From: Planotetraspora sp. A-T 1434
GTDB taxonomy: Bacteria; Actinomycetota; Actinomycetes; Streptosporangiales; Streptosporangiaceae
DNA length: 64,000 bases
Reading direction: 5' to 3'
Assembly: GCF_025420585.1 (NCBI RefSeq)
Contig: NZ_JAOEGB010000035.1
Coordinates: 1-64,000, forward strand
This document shows positions 24,160 to 33,120 of this stretch, piece after piece. Below the pieces are notes generated by a model. It ran no database searches. It had not been told where the DNA came from and saw only the letters and a program-made list of their open reading frames with translations. Each line of letters begins with the position of its first letter. Position 1 is the stretch's first letter. The translations under genes and the position numbers were made by a program.

Positions 24160-26094
24160 GTGGGCGACCCGCACCCCGAGCATGCCCAGCTTCAGGCAGA
24201 CCGCATCTACCTGGGCTGGCAGTACGCTCTGCTGTACCCGGATCCGGGACCACCGCCCAAGCGCCCGGCCCGGGAGGATGTGGCGGAGTCCCCAACCGGG
24301 CCTCCCGCCGACGCGGAATGGGTCCAGCGGGAGCGGCTCCAGGAGGATCTGCTCAACCGTCCGGTCCGGATCTTCCGTACGTTCATGGCGGTCGTGGCGG
24401 CGGGCATCCTCATCCTCGGTGTGACGGGGCTGCTGACCTGGTCGTTCGTGTTACTCGGCCTGGTGGCGTCCGGCGGCGTGGCCGCGATCTGCAGCTACGC
24501 CATCCACCAGGGCCACCGGGCCGTCAACGCCCGGGTGAGTGAGCGCCGCGCGCGAGCCGAGCGTGAGCGGGAGCGCCGCGAGCGCGAGATGGTGACGGCC
24601 CAGGAGGAGCACGCCGCGAAATACCGCGACTGGGCCGAGAAGAAGAGCATCTTCGACAGGCAGCTCACCTGGTATGCGGTGGCAGTGCCCGACGAGATCG
24701 ACCGCGTGGACGTGGCGGGCGGGACTCTGCCCGGCTGGTCCGCCCTGATCACGCTGATCGGCGCGACCCGCCTCTACAGCGGCGGCCACCTGACCGTGCT
24801 CGACCTGTCCGAGGGCGCGATCGCCAAGGACCTCATCGAGCTGGCCAAGCGAGGCGGCGACGACCCGCTCGTCTGGGTGTTACCGGTGGACCTGCCGAAG
24901 CTCGACCTCGGCGCGACGCTCAAGCCTGAGGCTTTCGCCGACGTGCTGGCCCACGTCGTGAGCGTCAGCGAGGAGACGAGCAGGGACATCGGCTTCGACA
25001 ACGCGATCCTGGAGCGGGTCCTGGAGGTCCTCGGCGAGAACGCCACGATCAGCCAGGTCACCGCCGCGCTCCGGGCGCTCGCGCAGGTGGGCGACCCGCG
25101 CGACGACATGAAGTACGGCCTGCTGACCGCGACCCAGCTCGAACGCATCGGCACGCTCTTCGGCCGCGGCGTGGCCGACCGCGTGGTGATCGAGCGGGCC
25201 TGGGCACTGGAGTCCCAGCTCCGCAAGCTGGAGACGCTCGGCTCCGAGGCCGTACGGCTCCCGCCGGCGCGGCTGCGGGTGGTCAGCATGGACCGGCAGG
25301 CCGGCGTCTTCGGCAACCGGGTCCTCGGCACCTATGTGGCCACGGCGTTGACCCACATCCTGCGCCAGTCGCCGGCGAGTGAGCGGCCCTGGTATCACAC
25401 GATCATCGTGGCGGGCGCGGACAAGCTGCGCGGCGACGTGCTGGACCGGCTGATGGACGCCTGCGAAACCTCCCGGACCGGGCTGGTCCTGACCTACCGG
25501 AGCCTGACTCCGACCGTGCGGGAGCGTCTCGGCCGGGGCCACGCCGCCGTCGCGTTCATGCGACTCGGCAACGCGGAGGACGCCCGGGTCGCCAGCGAGC
25601 ACGTCGGCACCGAGCACCGCCTGGAGCTCGCGCAGCTCACCGAGACGTTCAGTTCGGCCGTCCACGGCCCCAGCGGCTTCTACACCTCGACCGTGAGCGC
25701 CGGCCGTACCGGAACGGAGGAGAAGGGCGAGGGGGACCTCAAGGAGGACATCACGGAGTCGACCGAGTGGGGGCGCAACGCCACGCAGGTCGCGGAAGGG
25801 GTGTTGCAGCGGTCCCGCGAGTTCCTGGTCGAGCCGCACCAGCTCCAGCAGCTCCCGACGACCTCCGTGATCGTCACCCACGCCACGGCGGAGGGGCGGC
25901 AGGTGCGGCTCGCCGACGCCAACCCGGCGATCCTGACCTTCCCGAAGACGACGCTGGGCGAGTTCGAGGAGGTGCGGCGGGCGGCCCTGGCCCCCAAGGA
26001 GCCCGAGCCCGAGCCCGAGCGGCTCGACGAGGACGCCCCGCCGCCCAACCTGGGCCCGCCGCCGCCCCGGCTCGACTGGCGCAAGCGGCCATGA
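24160..26094 (+). CDS. membrane-anchored coupling-protein-like (VirD4/TraG-like) protein without Walker A
   Basis: 644 residues. A hydrophobic hairpin near 70-112 (TFMAVVAAGILILGVTGLLT) is followed by a charged coiled coil (RARAERERERREREMVTAQE). The C-terminal half follows the T4SS coupling-protein pattern: HTIIVAGADKLRGDVLDRLM (Walker B-like), then VLQRSREFLVEPHQLQQLP and RQVRLADANPAIL. Where GxxGxGKS is expected it reads TLIGATRLYSGGHLTVLDLS, so ATP binding looks lost. A Pro-rich tail ends the protein. GGAGGG precedes the GTG. It is followed by the intact ATPase gene, so it may be its membrane platform. Confidence 0.6.
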   Translation: MGDPHPEHAQLQADRIYLGWQYALLYPDPGPPPKRPAREDVAESPTGPPADAEWVQRERLQEDLLNRPVRIFRTFMAVVAAGILILGVTGLLTWSFVLLGLVASGGVAAICSYAIHQGHRAVNARVSERRARAERERERREREMVTAQEEHAAKYRDWAEKKSIFDRQLTWYAVAVPDEIDRVDVAGGTLPGWSALITLIGATRLYSGGHLTVLDLSEGAIAKDLIELAKRGGDDPLVWVLPVDLPKLDLGATLKPEAFADVLAHVVSVSEETSRDIGFDNAILERVLEVLGENATISQVTAALRALAQVGDPRDDMKYGLLTATQLERIGTLFGRGVADRVVIERAWALESQLRKLETLGSEAVRLPPARLRVVSMDRQAGVFGNRVLGTYVATALTHILRQSPASERPWYHTIIVAGADKLRGDVLDRLMDACETSRTGLVLTYRSLTPTVRERLGRGHAAVAFMRLGNAEDARVASEHVGTEHRLELAQLTETFSSAVHGPSGFYTSTVSAGRTGTEEKGEGDLKEDITESTEWGRNATQVAEGVLQRSREFLVEPHQLQQLPTTSVIVTHATAEGRQVRLADANPAILTFPKTTLGEFEEVRRAALAPKEPEPEPERLDEDAPPPNLGPPPPRLDWRKRP

Positions 26095-26174
26095 CGGCGG
26101 CCGTGACGGCGGCCGTGACGGCGGCCATGACGGCGGCCGTGACGGCGGCCATGACGGTGGCCATGACGGTGGCC
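26091..26174. repeat. 12-bp tandem repeat array (7 units)
   Basis: Units of ATGACGGCGGCC/GTGACGGCGGCC begin exactly at the stop codon of the coupling-protein-like gene. Each unit carries an in-frame ATG or GTG. It lies in the leader before the ATPase gene. Confidence 0.85.
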
Positions 26175-26274
26175 ATGACACCGTTCGGATCCGGTAAGGG
26201 CATGGTCAACCGGGATGTGCGCCGTTGATCGTTGAAAGAGTCTTTCCCCTGTTCATCGTCGAGTGAGGGGTCTC

Positions 26275-29200
26275 ATGCATCCGTTCCCCCTGAGCGGGCC
26301 GTGGTACCGGATCCAGGCCATCACCGCCCCGTCGCGGAGCTCGTCGGCGGAGTGGGACTTCGTCACGGTCCTGCCCGCCGTTCTTTCCGCGGCGCAGCGC
26401 AACCGCCCGTTCGTCATCGGCTGGCTGTCACGCGGCTCCGGCGCGCCGCTCGAGCTCATCACCAACGCCGGGCCGCTCACGCCGCCGCGCCCGCCCAAGC
26501 GCGCGGTCGCGTCCGTCGACGCGCCGGTGACCGGACCGCAGCCGCTGCTCTTCCCGGGCGGCGCCCGCGGGGTCGAGATCGGCGAGGAGTGGCTGGCCGA
26601 CCTGGCCGACCTCGTCTGGACACCCTGCCCCGGCCGCCAGGCGCCTCCGCTGTACGGCAGGCGCGAGCCCGAGCCCGATGAGACCAAGCGGCCCACGCTC
26701 TTCGAGTCGACCCTGGTAACGCTGATGTCCCGGCCGTTCGGCTGGGTGGTCGTGGCCGAGCCGACCGACCTGCTCGACGACGAGGTCGCCCACCTGCGCA
26801 CCCAGCTCAACGTGCTCCGGCAGTACGGCGACGCCTCCGAGAGGTCGCGGTTCGACGCCGAGCGGGCCGAGCGGCGAATGCAGGAGCTCGACGCCTTCCG
26901 CGAGGCCGGCCTGTGGAACGTGCGCGTGCTGGCGGGCGCGGCCGGGCCGGACGAACTGCGGCAGATCGCCCCCGTGCTGGTCGGCTCCGTGGAGATGAGC
27001 CACCACCCCTACCGGCTGCGCAGCGCCATGTCCCTGCCCAGACTCTCCGGTCCCAAGGCATCCGAGCCCGGCCTTCCCGGCCCCGCTCATCCCGCCCTCT
27101 CCGGACCCGCCGTACCGGCTCCCGGCGTTGCGGGGCCCGAGCGTGGCGTCACGGCCGGTGAGTCCGTGTACGGCTTCGCCGAGGCGCTGGCGGTCAACCT
27201 GGAAGACCCGGCCGACGGGGCGGCGGCGCCGTTCGCGGCCACGGCGGGGGCGCTGGCCGCTCTGGCGGGTCTGCCGCGCCGCGAGGTGCCGGGAGTGCGG
27301 GTGCTCGACGCGGGCTTCTTCGACGTGACGAGCGAGGCCGAGGTCGAGGGCTGCACCGAGCTGGTGGACCTCGGCGCGATCGTCGACGGGCAGGACCGGG
27401 CGGTCGGAGCGTTCCGCGTGCCGCTGGCCACCCTCAACCGCCACGCGTTCATCACCGGGGCCACCGGATCGGGGAAGTCCCAGACCGTCAGGCACCTGCT
27501 GGAGGAGCTGACCAAGGCGGGCATCCCGTGGCTGGCGATCGAGCCGGCCAAGTCCGAGTACGCCGCGATGGCCGGCCGGGTCGAGCACCTCGCCCCGCTC
27601 ACGGTCATCAACCCGTCGGCGCCGGACAACGTGCCGTTCAGCGTCAACCCGCTCGCGCCGGAGCCGGGCTACCCCGTGCAGGCGCACATCGACATGGTCC
27701 GGGCGCTGTTCATGGCCGCCTTCGACGCCGAGGAGCCGTTCCCGCAGATCATGTCGCTGGCGCTCCAGCGGGTCTACGAGGCCAACGGCTGGGACGTGGT
27801 CACCGGCGGCGGCATTCCCGGCGCGGCGGTGCAGCCGGCCGTGCCGACCCTCGAACAGCTTCAGCAGCACGCCCTCGAGGTGATCCAGGAGATCGGCTAC
27901 GGCAACGAGGTCCAGGCCGACGTCGAGGGTTTCATCAGCCTCCGGCTGCGCAGCCTCCGGGTCGGCAGTGCCGGCAGGTTCTTCGAGGGCGGCCATCCGG
28001 CGGACATCGGCGGCCTGCTGCAACGCAATGTCGTGCTCGCCATCGAGGACGTGGCCAACGACGAGGACAAGGCGTTCCTCATGGGCACGCTGATCATCCG
28101 GATCGTCGAGCACCTCCGGATGCGCGCCAGGCAGGAGCCGCGCCACGAGGAGGGCGGCTCGGGCCTCCGGCACGTCATCGTGATCGAGGAGGCTCACCGG
28201 CTGCTCAGGGATCGCGGCGCCCAGCGAGCCTCCACCCACGCCGTCGAACTGCTGGCCGGGATGCTCGCCGAGATCAGGGCGTACGGCGAGGGCATCATCG
28301 TGGCCGAGCAGATCCCCACGAAGCTCGTCTCGGACGTGGTCAAGAACACGGCGCTCAAGGTCGTCCACCGCCTGCCGGCCGAGGACGACCGCCAGCTCGT
28401 CGGCGCCGCGATGAACCTCAGTGAGGACCAGTCGCGCCAGGTCGTCTCGCTCCAGCCGGGATACGCCGCGGTGTTCGCGGACGGGATGGACCGGCCGCTG
28501 CGGATCCAGGTGCCGCTGGGGGAGGACCGCGAGCACCCCATGCTGAGCCCGGTGCCGCCCATCTGCGGCCGCCGGTCGGCCGCGTGCGGGCGCGAGTGCC
28601 GCACGGGCAAGGCCTGCACGCTGGTCGAGCTCCGCGAGGCCGACCTGCTCGCGGTCGCGCCCGAGTGGGCGTGGCTGCGGATCTGGACGGACACGGTCAT
28701 CCTGGCGTTCGTGACGAACCGGTCGCTGCCCGGCGTCCCGCGCGTTCTCGCGGACATCTGGGCGGAGCTGCCGGTCAAACGCCGGGAGTGCCTGCTGGCC
28801 ACGCTGATCGAGCGCGCCGTCGCCGGCCGGTCCTGGTCGCTGCGCACCTGGTTCGACCCCACGCTCCTCACGGAGAAGGCCGCGGAGGTCGCCGCCGGGC
28901 TGCTCGGGCCGGGAAGCCTCCGGGCGAGGGACCTGAGGCCGGAGGACCTGATGGCGGGGAACTCGGGGCAGGAGGACTCAAGCCCGGGGAGCCTCGGGCC
29001 GGGGGACGCCGCGCGGCCCATGCAGGCCGGCGACCGCCCCGGCGCGGCGTGGGTCATCCCGCAGGTCCGCTGGCTGCACGAGGTCGATCGGCTGTTCCCC
29101 TTCGGACACCCCGCGCCCAACCTGCGCAGCCCCGCCCCGGCGATGGAGTACGCCCTGTTCGGCACCGACCCCACCGGGCGGCCGTACGCGCACCAGGGAC

Positions 29201-29655
29201 TCAACGGTGGCGTGAACGGCAGCGCCGACGGCGAAGCCGATGCGGTTCGGGAAGGCGCCGGTGTTCAGGCGAGCGCCGACGGCGGTGCCGCCGCGGCCGT
29301 CAACGGCTCGGGAGGCGGGTCCGTGGGCGGGGACACGGCTGTGGCGGTCGGCGTCCGCACGGAGTTGCTCGGCCACCGGGCCAAGGCGCTGCGTCATCAC
29401 CCGCTGTCGATGGAGTTCGACCGTAACCGCGCTCTGGCGTGGCGGGCGATCCTCGGCGACGACGAGCACGAGGGCATCCAGAGGGACGTCGCGACCGTCG
29501 CGATCGGCGTCGAGCCGCGGGACCGGGCCAAGCACGTCGCCCAGACGATGGGCGCGGGCTGGCTGGAGACCGTGCTGTCCTGGCCGCGCCGGTTCGTGCT
29601 CCCCTTCGACGGCGAAACCGCAGCCGAGCTGTCCTTCCCTACCCTCGGGCCGTGA
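26275..29655 (+). CDS. HerA/VirB4-type (DUF87) ATPase, large
   Basis: 1126 residues. Walker A TGATGSGKS near 394-402; Walker B HVIVIEEAHRLL near 633-644 with the catalytic Glu; a sensor/arginine segment follows (GEGIIVAEQIPTKLV, VKNTALKVVHRLPAEDDRQL). A Cys cluster near 764-781 (CGRRSAACGRECRTGKAC) could bind zinc. Two low-complexity Gly/Pro/Ala linkers (about 262-295 and 985-1025) separate an N-terminal domain and a C-terminal domain from the motor. HerA/VirB4 motors are hexameric DNA or protein pumps. ATG 26275 has GAGGGG upstream; GTG 26263 is possible. Confidence 0.85.
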   Translation: MHPFPLSGPWYRIQAITAPSRSSSAEWDFVTVLPAVLSAAQRNRPFVIGWLSRGSGAPLELITNAGPLTPPRPPKRAVASVDAPVTGPQPLLFPGGARGVEIGEEWLADLADLVWTPCPGRQAPPLYGRREPEPDETKRPTLFESTLVTLMSRPFGWVVVAEPTDLLDDEVAHLRTQLNVLRQYGDASERSRFDAERAERRMQELDAFREAGLWNVRVLAGAAGPDELRQIAPVLVGSVEMSHHPYRLRSAMSLPRLSGPKASEPGLPGPAHPALSGPAVPAPGVAGPERGVTAGESVYGFAEALAVNLEDPADGAAAPFAATAGALAALAGLPRREVPGVRVLDAGFFDVTSEAEVEGCTELVDLGAIVDGQDRAVGAFRVPLATLNRHAFITGATGSGKSQTVRHLLEELTKAGIPWLAIEPAKSEYAAMAGRVEHLAPLTVINPSAPDNVPFSVNPLAPEPGYPVQAHIDMVRALFMAAFDAEEPFPQIMSLALQRVYEANGWDVVTGGGIPGAAVQPAVPTLEQLQQHALEVIQEIGYGNEVQADVEGFISLRLRSLRVGSAGRFFEGGHPADIGGLLQRNVVLAIEDVANDEDKAFLMGTLIIRIVEHLRMRARQEPRHEEGGSGLRHVIVIEEAHRLLRDRGAQRASTHAVELLAGMLAEIRAYGEGIIVAEQIPTKLVSDVVKNTALKVVHRLPAEDDRQLVGAAMNLSEDQSRQVVSLQPGYAAVFADGMDRPLRIQVPLGEDREHPMLSPVPPICGRRSAACGRECRTGKACTLVELREADLLAVAPEWAWLRIWTDTVILAFVTNRSLPGVPRVLADIWAELPVKRRECLLATLIERAVAGRSWSLRTWFDPTLLTEKAAEVAAGLLGPGSLRARDLRPEDLMAGNSGQEDSSPGSLGPGDAARPMQAGDRPGAAWVIPQVRWLHEVDRLFPFGHPAPNLRSPAPAMEYALFGTDPTGRPYAHQGLNGGVNGSADGEADAVREGAGVQASADGGAAAAVNGSGGGSVGGDTAVAVGVRTELLGHRAKALRHHPLSMEFDRNRALAWRAILGDDEHEGIQRDVATVAIGVEPRDRAKHVAQTMGAGWLETVLSWPRRFVLPFDGETAAELSFPTLGP

Positions 29656-29663
29656 TCATGTGG

Positions 29664-29871
29664 TGATCATGCACAGCTTCCCCCGCATGGCCCCCCACCC
29701 CCCAACCCTCGGGGGTGATCATGCACAGGGTCCCCCGCATGGCCCCCCACCCCCCAACCCTCGGGGGTGATCATGCACAGGGTCCCCCGCATGGCCCCCA
29801 CCCGGCCACCCTCGTGGCGTGATCATGCACGGATTCCCGCCCATGGCCGCTCACCTGCGGCGATCCCTCTT
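29664..29871. repeat. 52-bp tandem repeat array (4 units)
   Basis: TGATCATGCAC recurs at 29664, 29716, 29768 and 29820 with an exact 52-bp period, and a partial fifth begins at 29872. Units 2 and 3 are nearly identical; unit 4 has diverged. Each has the palindrome TGATCA and a C-rich tract. No frame is maintained. It fills the space between the ATPase gene and murT. Confidence 0.9.
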
Positions 29872-29945
29872 GGGATCATGCAGTGCCGTACGGCTCCCGC
29901 GTCGCGAGTCGGTCAGCGGTGGCGAGCGAGGCTAGGATCGCGGGC

Positions 29946-31214
29946 ATGAGTCAGCTTCCGTTGCGGGCGCAGCTCGCCAGTGCTCTGGGCCGCACGGCCG
30001 CGACGCTGTCCAGGGCCACCGGACGTGGCGACGGTTCGGTGATCGGCGGCAGGCTTGGGCTGATGCTGGAGCCCGACCTGCTGCGCAAGCTCGCGGCGGA
30101 TCGCAAGCTCGCCCTGGTCAGCGCCACGAACGGCAAAACGACGACCACGCGTCTGATCACCTCGGCGCTCCAGGAGTTGGGAGACGTCGCCACCAACGCG
30201 TTCGGCGCCAACATGCCCGCCGGGCACGTGTCGGCGCTGTCGTCCGCGAAGGCCGCGCCGTACGCCGTGCTGGAGGTCGACGAGAAGTACCTCCCCGAGG
30301 TGCTCGACACGACCAACGCCGGGATCGTCTGCCTCATGAACCTGAGCCGCGACCAGATGGACCGCGCGGCCGAGATCTGGCTGCTCGCGCAGAAGTGGCG
30401 CCGGGCGCTCGACGGCAAGCCCGCCCACGTGATCGCCAACTGCGACGACCCGCTGGTGACCTGGGGGGCCTCCACGGCCGCCCGGGTGACGTGGGTCGCG
30501 GCCGGGCAGCGCTGGCGTGAGGACTCCTGGTGCTGCCCCGAGTGCGGAGGCCCGCTCGACCGGGGCGGGTCCATGGCCGCCGGGCAGGGCGCCGCGGCCG
30601 GCACGGACTCCTCCTGGGCCTGCCGGGAATGCACCTTCCACCGCCCCGAGCCCAACTGGGTGCTCGACGGCAACGACGTCATCGACCCGCGCGGCCACCG
30701 CTGGCCGCTCGACCTGCAGCTTCCCGGCCAGGCCAACCGGTCCAACGCGGCGATCGCGCTGGCCACCGCGGAGGCGTTCGGCCTGGAGCCCGCGAGGGCC
30801 CTGCCGAGGCTGCGCACGGTGACGTCGGTGGCCGGGCGCTACACGACGGTCGAGCGCGACGGGCGCTCCCTGCGGCTGCTGCTGGCCAAGAACCCGGCGG
30901 GCTGGCTGGAGGCGTTCGACGTCGCCGACCCCGCCCTGCCCATCATCCTGTCGGTCAACGCGCAGGGGCCCGACGGCCGCGACACGTCGTGGCTGTGGGA
31001 CGTGGACTACCGCATCCTCGGGGGCCGTCCCGTGTACGTGGCCGGGGAGCGCCGCCTCGACCTGGCCCTGCGGCTCGACGTCGCCCGGGTTCCGTTCCAG
31101 CTGTGCGACTCGTTCGACCAGGCGGTGTCCGTGCTGGCGCCGGGCCGCATCGACGTGATCGCCAACTACACCGCGTTCCAGCAGATCCGAGCGGAGTTCG
31201 GCCGTGCAGTCTGA
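29946..31214 (+). CDS. murT: lipid II isoglutaminyl synthase, MurT subunit
   Basis: 422 residues. Mur-ligase central domain with P-loop SATNGKTTTTR near 57-67 and CLMNLSRDQMDR further on. A four-Cys zinc ribbon is inserted (CCPECGGPL and ACRECTFHR), as in MurT. With GatD it amidates the D-Glu of lipid II to D-isoglutamine, needed for cross-linking. TAGGAT 7 nt before the ATG (leaderless) supports this start over 29883. GatD starts inside its last codons. Confidence 0.95.
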   Translation: MSQLPLRAQLASALGRTAATLSRATGRGDGSVIGGRLGLMLEPDLLRKLAADRKLALVSATNGKTTTTRLITSALQELGDVATNAFGANMPAGHVSALSSAKAAPYAVLEVDEKYLPEVLDTTNAGIVCLMNLSRDQMDRAAEIWLLAQKWRRALDGKPAHVIANCDDPLVTWGASTAARVTWVAAGQRWREDSWCCPECGGPLDRGGSMAAGQGAAAGTDSSWACRECTFHRPEPNWVLDGNDVIDPRGHRWPLDLQLPGQANRSNAAIALATAEAFGLEPARALPRLRTVTSVAGRYTTVERDGRSLRLLLAKNPAGWLEAFDVADPALPIILSVNAQGPDGRDTSWLWDVDYRILGGRPVYVAGERRLDLALRLDVARVPFQLCDSFDQAVSVLAPGRIDVIANYTAFQQIRAEFGRAV

Positions 31215-31911
31215 GTTGTCTATCGTCTGGATCTACCCGGACCTGCTGAGCACCTATGGCGACCAGGGCAACGTCCTGGTCCTGGAGCAGCGGGCCCGCG
31301 CGCGCAACATCCCGACGCGGACGGTCTACGTCCGCTCGTCCGACCCGGTGCCCCAGCAGGGCGACATCTACCTGATCGGCGGCGGCGAGGATCGGCCGCA
31401 GATTCTCGGCGCCGAGCGGTTGCGCAAGGACGGCGGGCTGCACGCCGCCATCAGCCGGGGAGCCGCGATGCTGGCGGTCTGCGCGGGCTACCAGATCATG
31501 GGCTCGGTCTTCGGCGGCGAGGAGGGCCAGCCGGTGCCCGGCATCGAGCTGCTCGACATCAGCTCGGGCCGCGGCGAGCGGCGGTCGGTCGGCGAGCTGG
31601 CCGCGGATGTCGACCCCGCGCTGGGCCTGCCGACGCTGACGGGCTTCGAGAACCACATGGGCGTGACCAGGCTCGGCCCCGGCGTGCGGCCGCTGTCCCG
31701 GACGATCGTCGGCACGGGCAACGGCGATGGCACGGAGGGGTGCTACGCGGGCAAGGTCATCGGCACGTACCTGCACGGCCCAGCGCTGGCCCGCAATCCC
31801 GCCCTCGCCGACCTGCTGCTCACCTGGGCCGCCGGGCCCCTCGCGCCCATGGACGACACCTGGTATCAGCGGCTCAGAGACGAGCGCCTCCGCACCGTCA
31901 TCCCGCGATAG
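31204..31911 (+). CDS. gatD: lipid II isoglutaminyl synthase, GatD glutaminase subunit
   Basis: 235 residues, class I glutamine amidotransferase fold of the CobB/CobQ type: LIGGGEDRPQ near the oxyanion region, nucleophile in MLAVCAGYQIMG (Cys about 93), and the His in GTYLHGPALARNP. It supplies ammonia to MurT. The GTG start overlaps murT by 11 bp, so translation is coupled. Confidence 0.95.
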   Translation: MQSELSIVWIYPDLLSTYGDQGNVLVLEQRARARNIPTRTVYVRSSDPVPQQGDIYLIGGGEDRPQILGAERLRKDGGLHAAISRGAAMLAVCAGYQIMGSVFGGEEGQPVPGIELLDISSGRGERRSVGELAADVDPALGLPTLTGFENHMGVTRLGPGVRPLSRTIVGTGNGDGTEGCYAGKVIGTYLHGPALARNPALADLLLTWAAGPLAPMDDTWYQRLRDERLRTVIPR

Positions 31912-31914
31912 ACC

Positions 31915-32071
31915 GGTACATCCCGCGATGGAGCCCGTACATCCCGCGACGGGCCCAGTGCATCCCGCGACAGACGCGTATGGACCGCGTCGTACGGCGC
32001 GGCCACGCGCGGGTCAGTACACGCGCGGGATCAGTGCACGCGCGGGATCAGTGCACGCGCGGGTGTCAGTA
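31915..32071. repeat. two opposed short-repeat arrays between convergent genes
   Basis: Three units with TACATCCCGCGA or TGCATCCCGCGA (31915-31975; a fourth is in the gatD 3' end) are followed by four units of CACGCGCGGG(A)TCAGTG type (32004-32071). CATCCCGCG and CGCGGGAT are complementary, so many alternative hairpins can form. It may end transcription from both sides; the last unit enters the dsrE-like stop. Confidence 0.7.
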
Positions 32072-32428
32072 CACCAGGGCCTGGACGTCGGGGGCGAGGA
32101 CTTCCTCAACGAACGTCGACGCGCCCGCGATGCGGACGCCGTCGATCACATCGTCGACGGTGATGTCCCGGCGCGCGGCGCACTGGGTGCAGAGGGTGAC
32201 CCGGCCACCGACGAGCACCGCGTCGAGCAGGTCCGCCAGCGGCGCGGCCTCCGCGAGGGTGAACTCCTTGGCGCGGCCGGGCAGCGAGAACCACGCCGAC
32301 TCGCCCGTCAGCCAGAGCGACACGGGGACACCGCTCGCCAGGGCGGCCGCCGCTACGGTGAACGCCTGGTTGCAGCGCTCCGGGGCGTCCGCGCCGGCCG
32401 TCACTTTGATCACCAGTGATCGTGCCAT
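32066..32428 (-). CDS. DsrE-family protein
   Basis: 120 residues. Rossmann-like DsrE/F fold: MARSLVIKVTAGADAPERCN, LASGVPVSLWLTGESAW, and a Cys pair TLCTQCAARR near residue 80 in place of the single sulfur-relay Cys. Members act in sulfur relay or as peroxiredoxin-like small proteins; substrate unknown. TAGGCT 6 nt before the ATG suggests a leaderless mRNA. Confidence 0.85.
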   Translation of the reverse strand: MARSLVIKVTAGADAPERCNQAFTVAAAALASGVPVSLWLTGESAWFSLPGRAKEFTLAEAAPLADLLDAVLVGGRVTLCTQCAARRDITVDDVIDGVRIAGASTFVEEVLAPDVQALVY

Positions 32429-32566
32429 GGTGGCAGCCTAGTCGGCGGTTGGTATGCCCGCGTCAGCGCATGCCGTACAAGTCGGTATAAATCGTTAAGC
32501 CGCCGTCTGGCCAGGTCGTGAGCGCGCACGATGATCGGCTCGCCGGGGCCTCTAAGCTCGTGTCCC

Positions 32567-33064
32567 ATGGACGTACATCCCGACCTCGAGCCGATCGCCT
32601 TCCTCCTGGGCCGCTGGGAGGGGGCCGGTGTGATCGGCTATCCCACCATCGAAAGCGCGAACTTCGGCCAGGAGGTGGTGTTCGGGCACAACGGGAAGCC
32701 GTTCCTGAGCTACCGCAGCCGGACCTGGCTGCTGGACGCCGAGGGCAACAAGGTCCGCCCGCTGTCCACCGAGACGGGCTTCTGGCGGATCCAGCCGGAA
32801 CGTCAGATCGAGGTCTGCCTGGCCCACCCCACCGGCATCGTGGAGATCTACGTGGGGGAGGTCGTCTTCCACAAGATCGAGCTGCGGACCGACATCGTCG
32901 CCCGTACGGCCACGGCCAAGGAGTACACCGCCGGTCACCGGCTGTATGGCCTGGTCAACGGCAATCTCATGTACGCCTATGACATGGCGGCCATGGGTCA
33001 CCCGCTGCAGTCCCACGCGTCCGCCGAGCTGAAGAAAGTCGCCGACTTCACGCCGGAAGACTGA
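32567..33064 (+). CDS. FABP-like/nitrobindin heme-binding protein
   Basis: 165 residues, beta-barrel. The GxWxGxG signature is at 15-21 (GRWEGAG), and LNGLVNGNLMYAYDMAAMG-type C-terminal residues follow the family (here YGLVNGNLMYAYDMA). Orthologous in type to M. tuberculosis Rv0813c; nitrobindins bind heme and may isomerise peroxynitrite. TAAGCT 7 nt upstream supports ATG 32567. Confidence 0.9.
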   Translation: MDVHPDLEPIAFLLGRWEGAGVIGYPTIESANFGQEVVFGHNGKPFLSYRSRTWLLDAEGNKVRPLSTETGFWRIQPERQIEVCLAHPTGIVEIYVGEVVFHKIELRTDIVARTATAKEYTAGHRLYGLVNGNLMYAYDMAAMGHPLQSHASAELKKVADFTPED

Positions 33065-33120
33065 ATCACCCGTCACACCAGCCCCTCCGCGACCGATATG
33101 CCTACGGCGGAGGGAGCGTG

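Noticed and set aside
24880-26181. 433-codon minus-strand frame opposite the coupling-protein-like gene
   Set aside because: Begins in the 12-bp repeat (WPPSWPPS type) and is otherwise a shadow; no motif.
26091-26228. 45-codon ORF made of the 12-bp repeat
   Set aside because: Composition is only the repeat translated (MTAAVTAA type) and no ribosome site is evident; kept as a repeat.
26428-28536. 702-codon minus-strand frame antisense to the HerA-type ATPase
   Set aside because: Low-complexity, His/Arg/Asp-rich translation typical of the GC-skewed third-position shadow of a real gene; no domain.
29664-29871. 52-bp repeats as a CRISPR array
   Set aside because: The units are contiguous with no unique spacers, and no cas gene is near.
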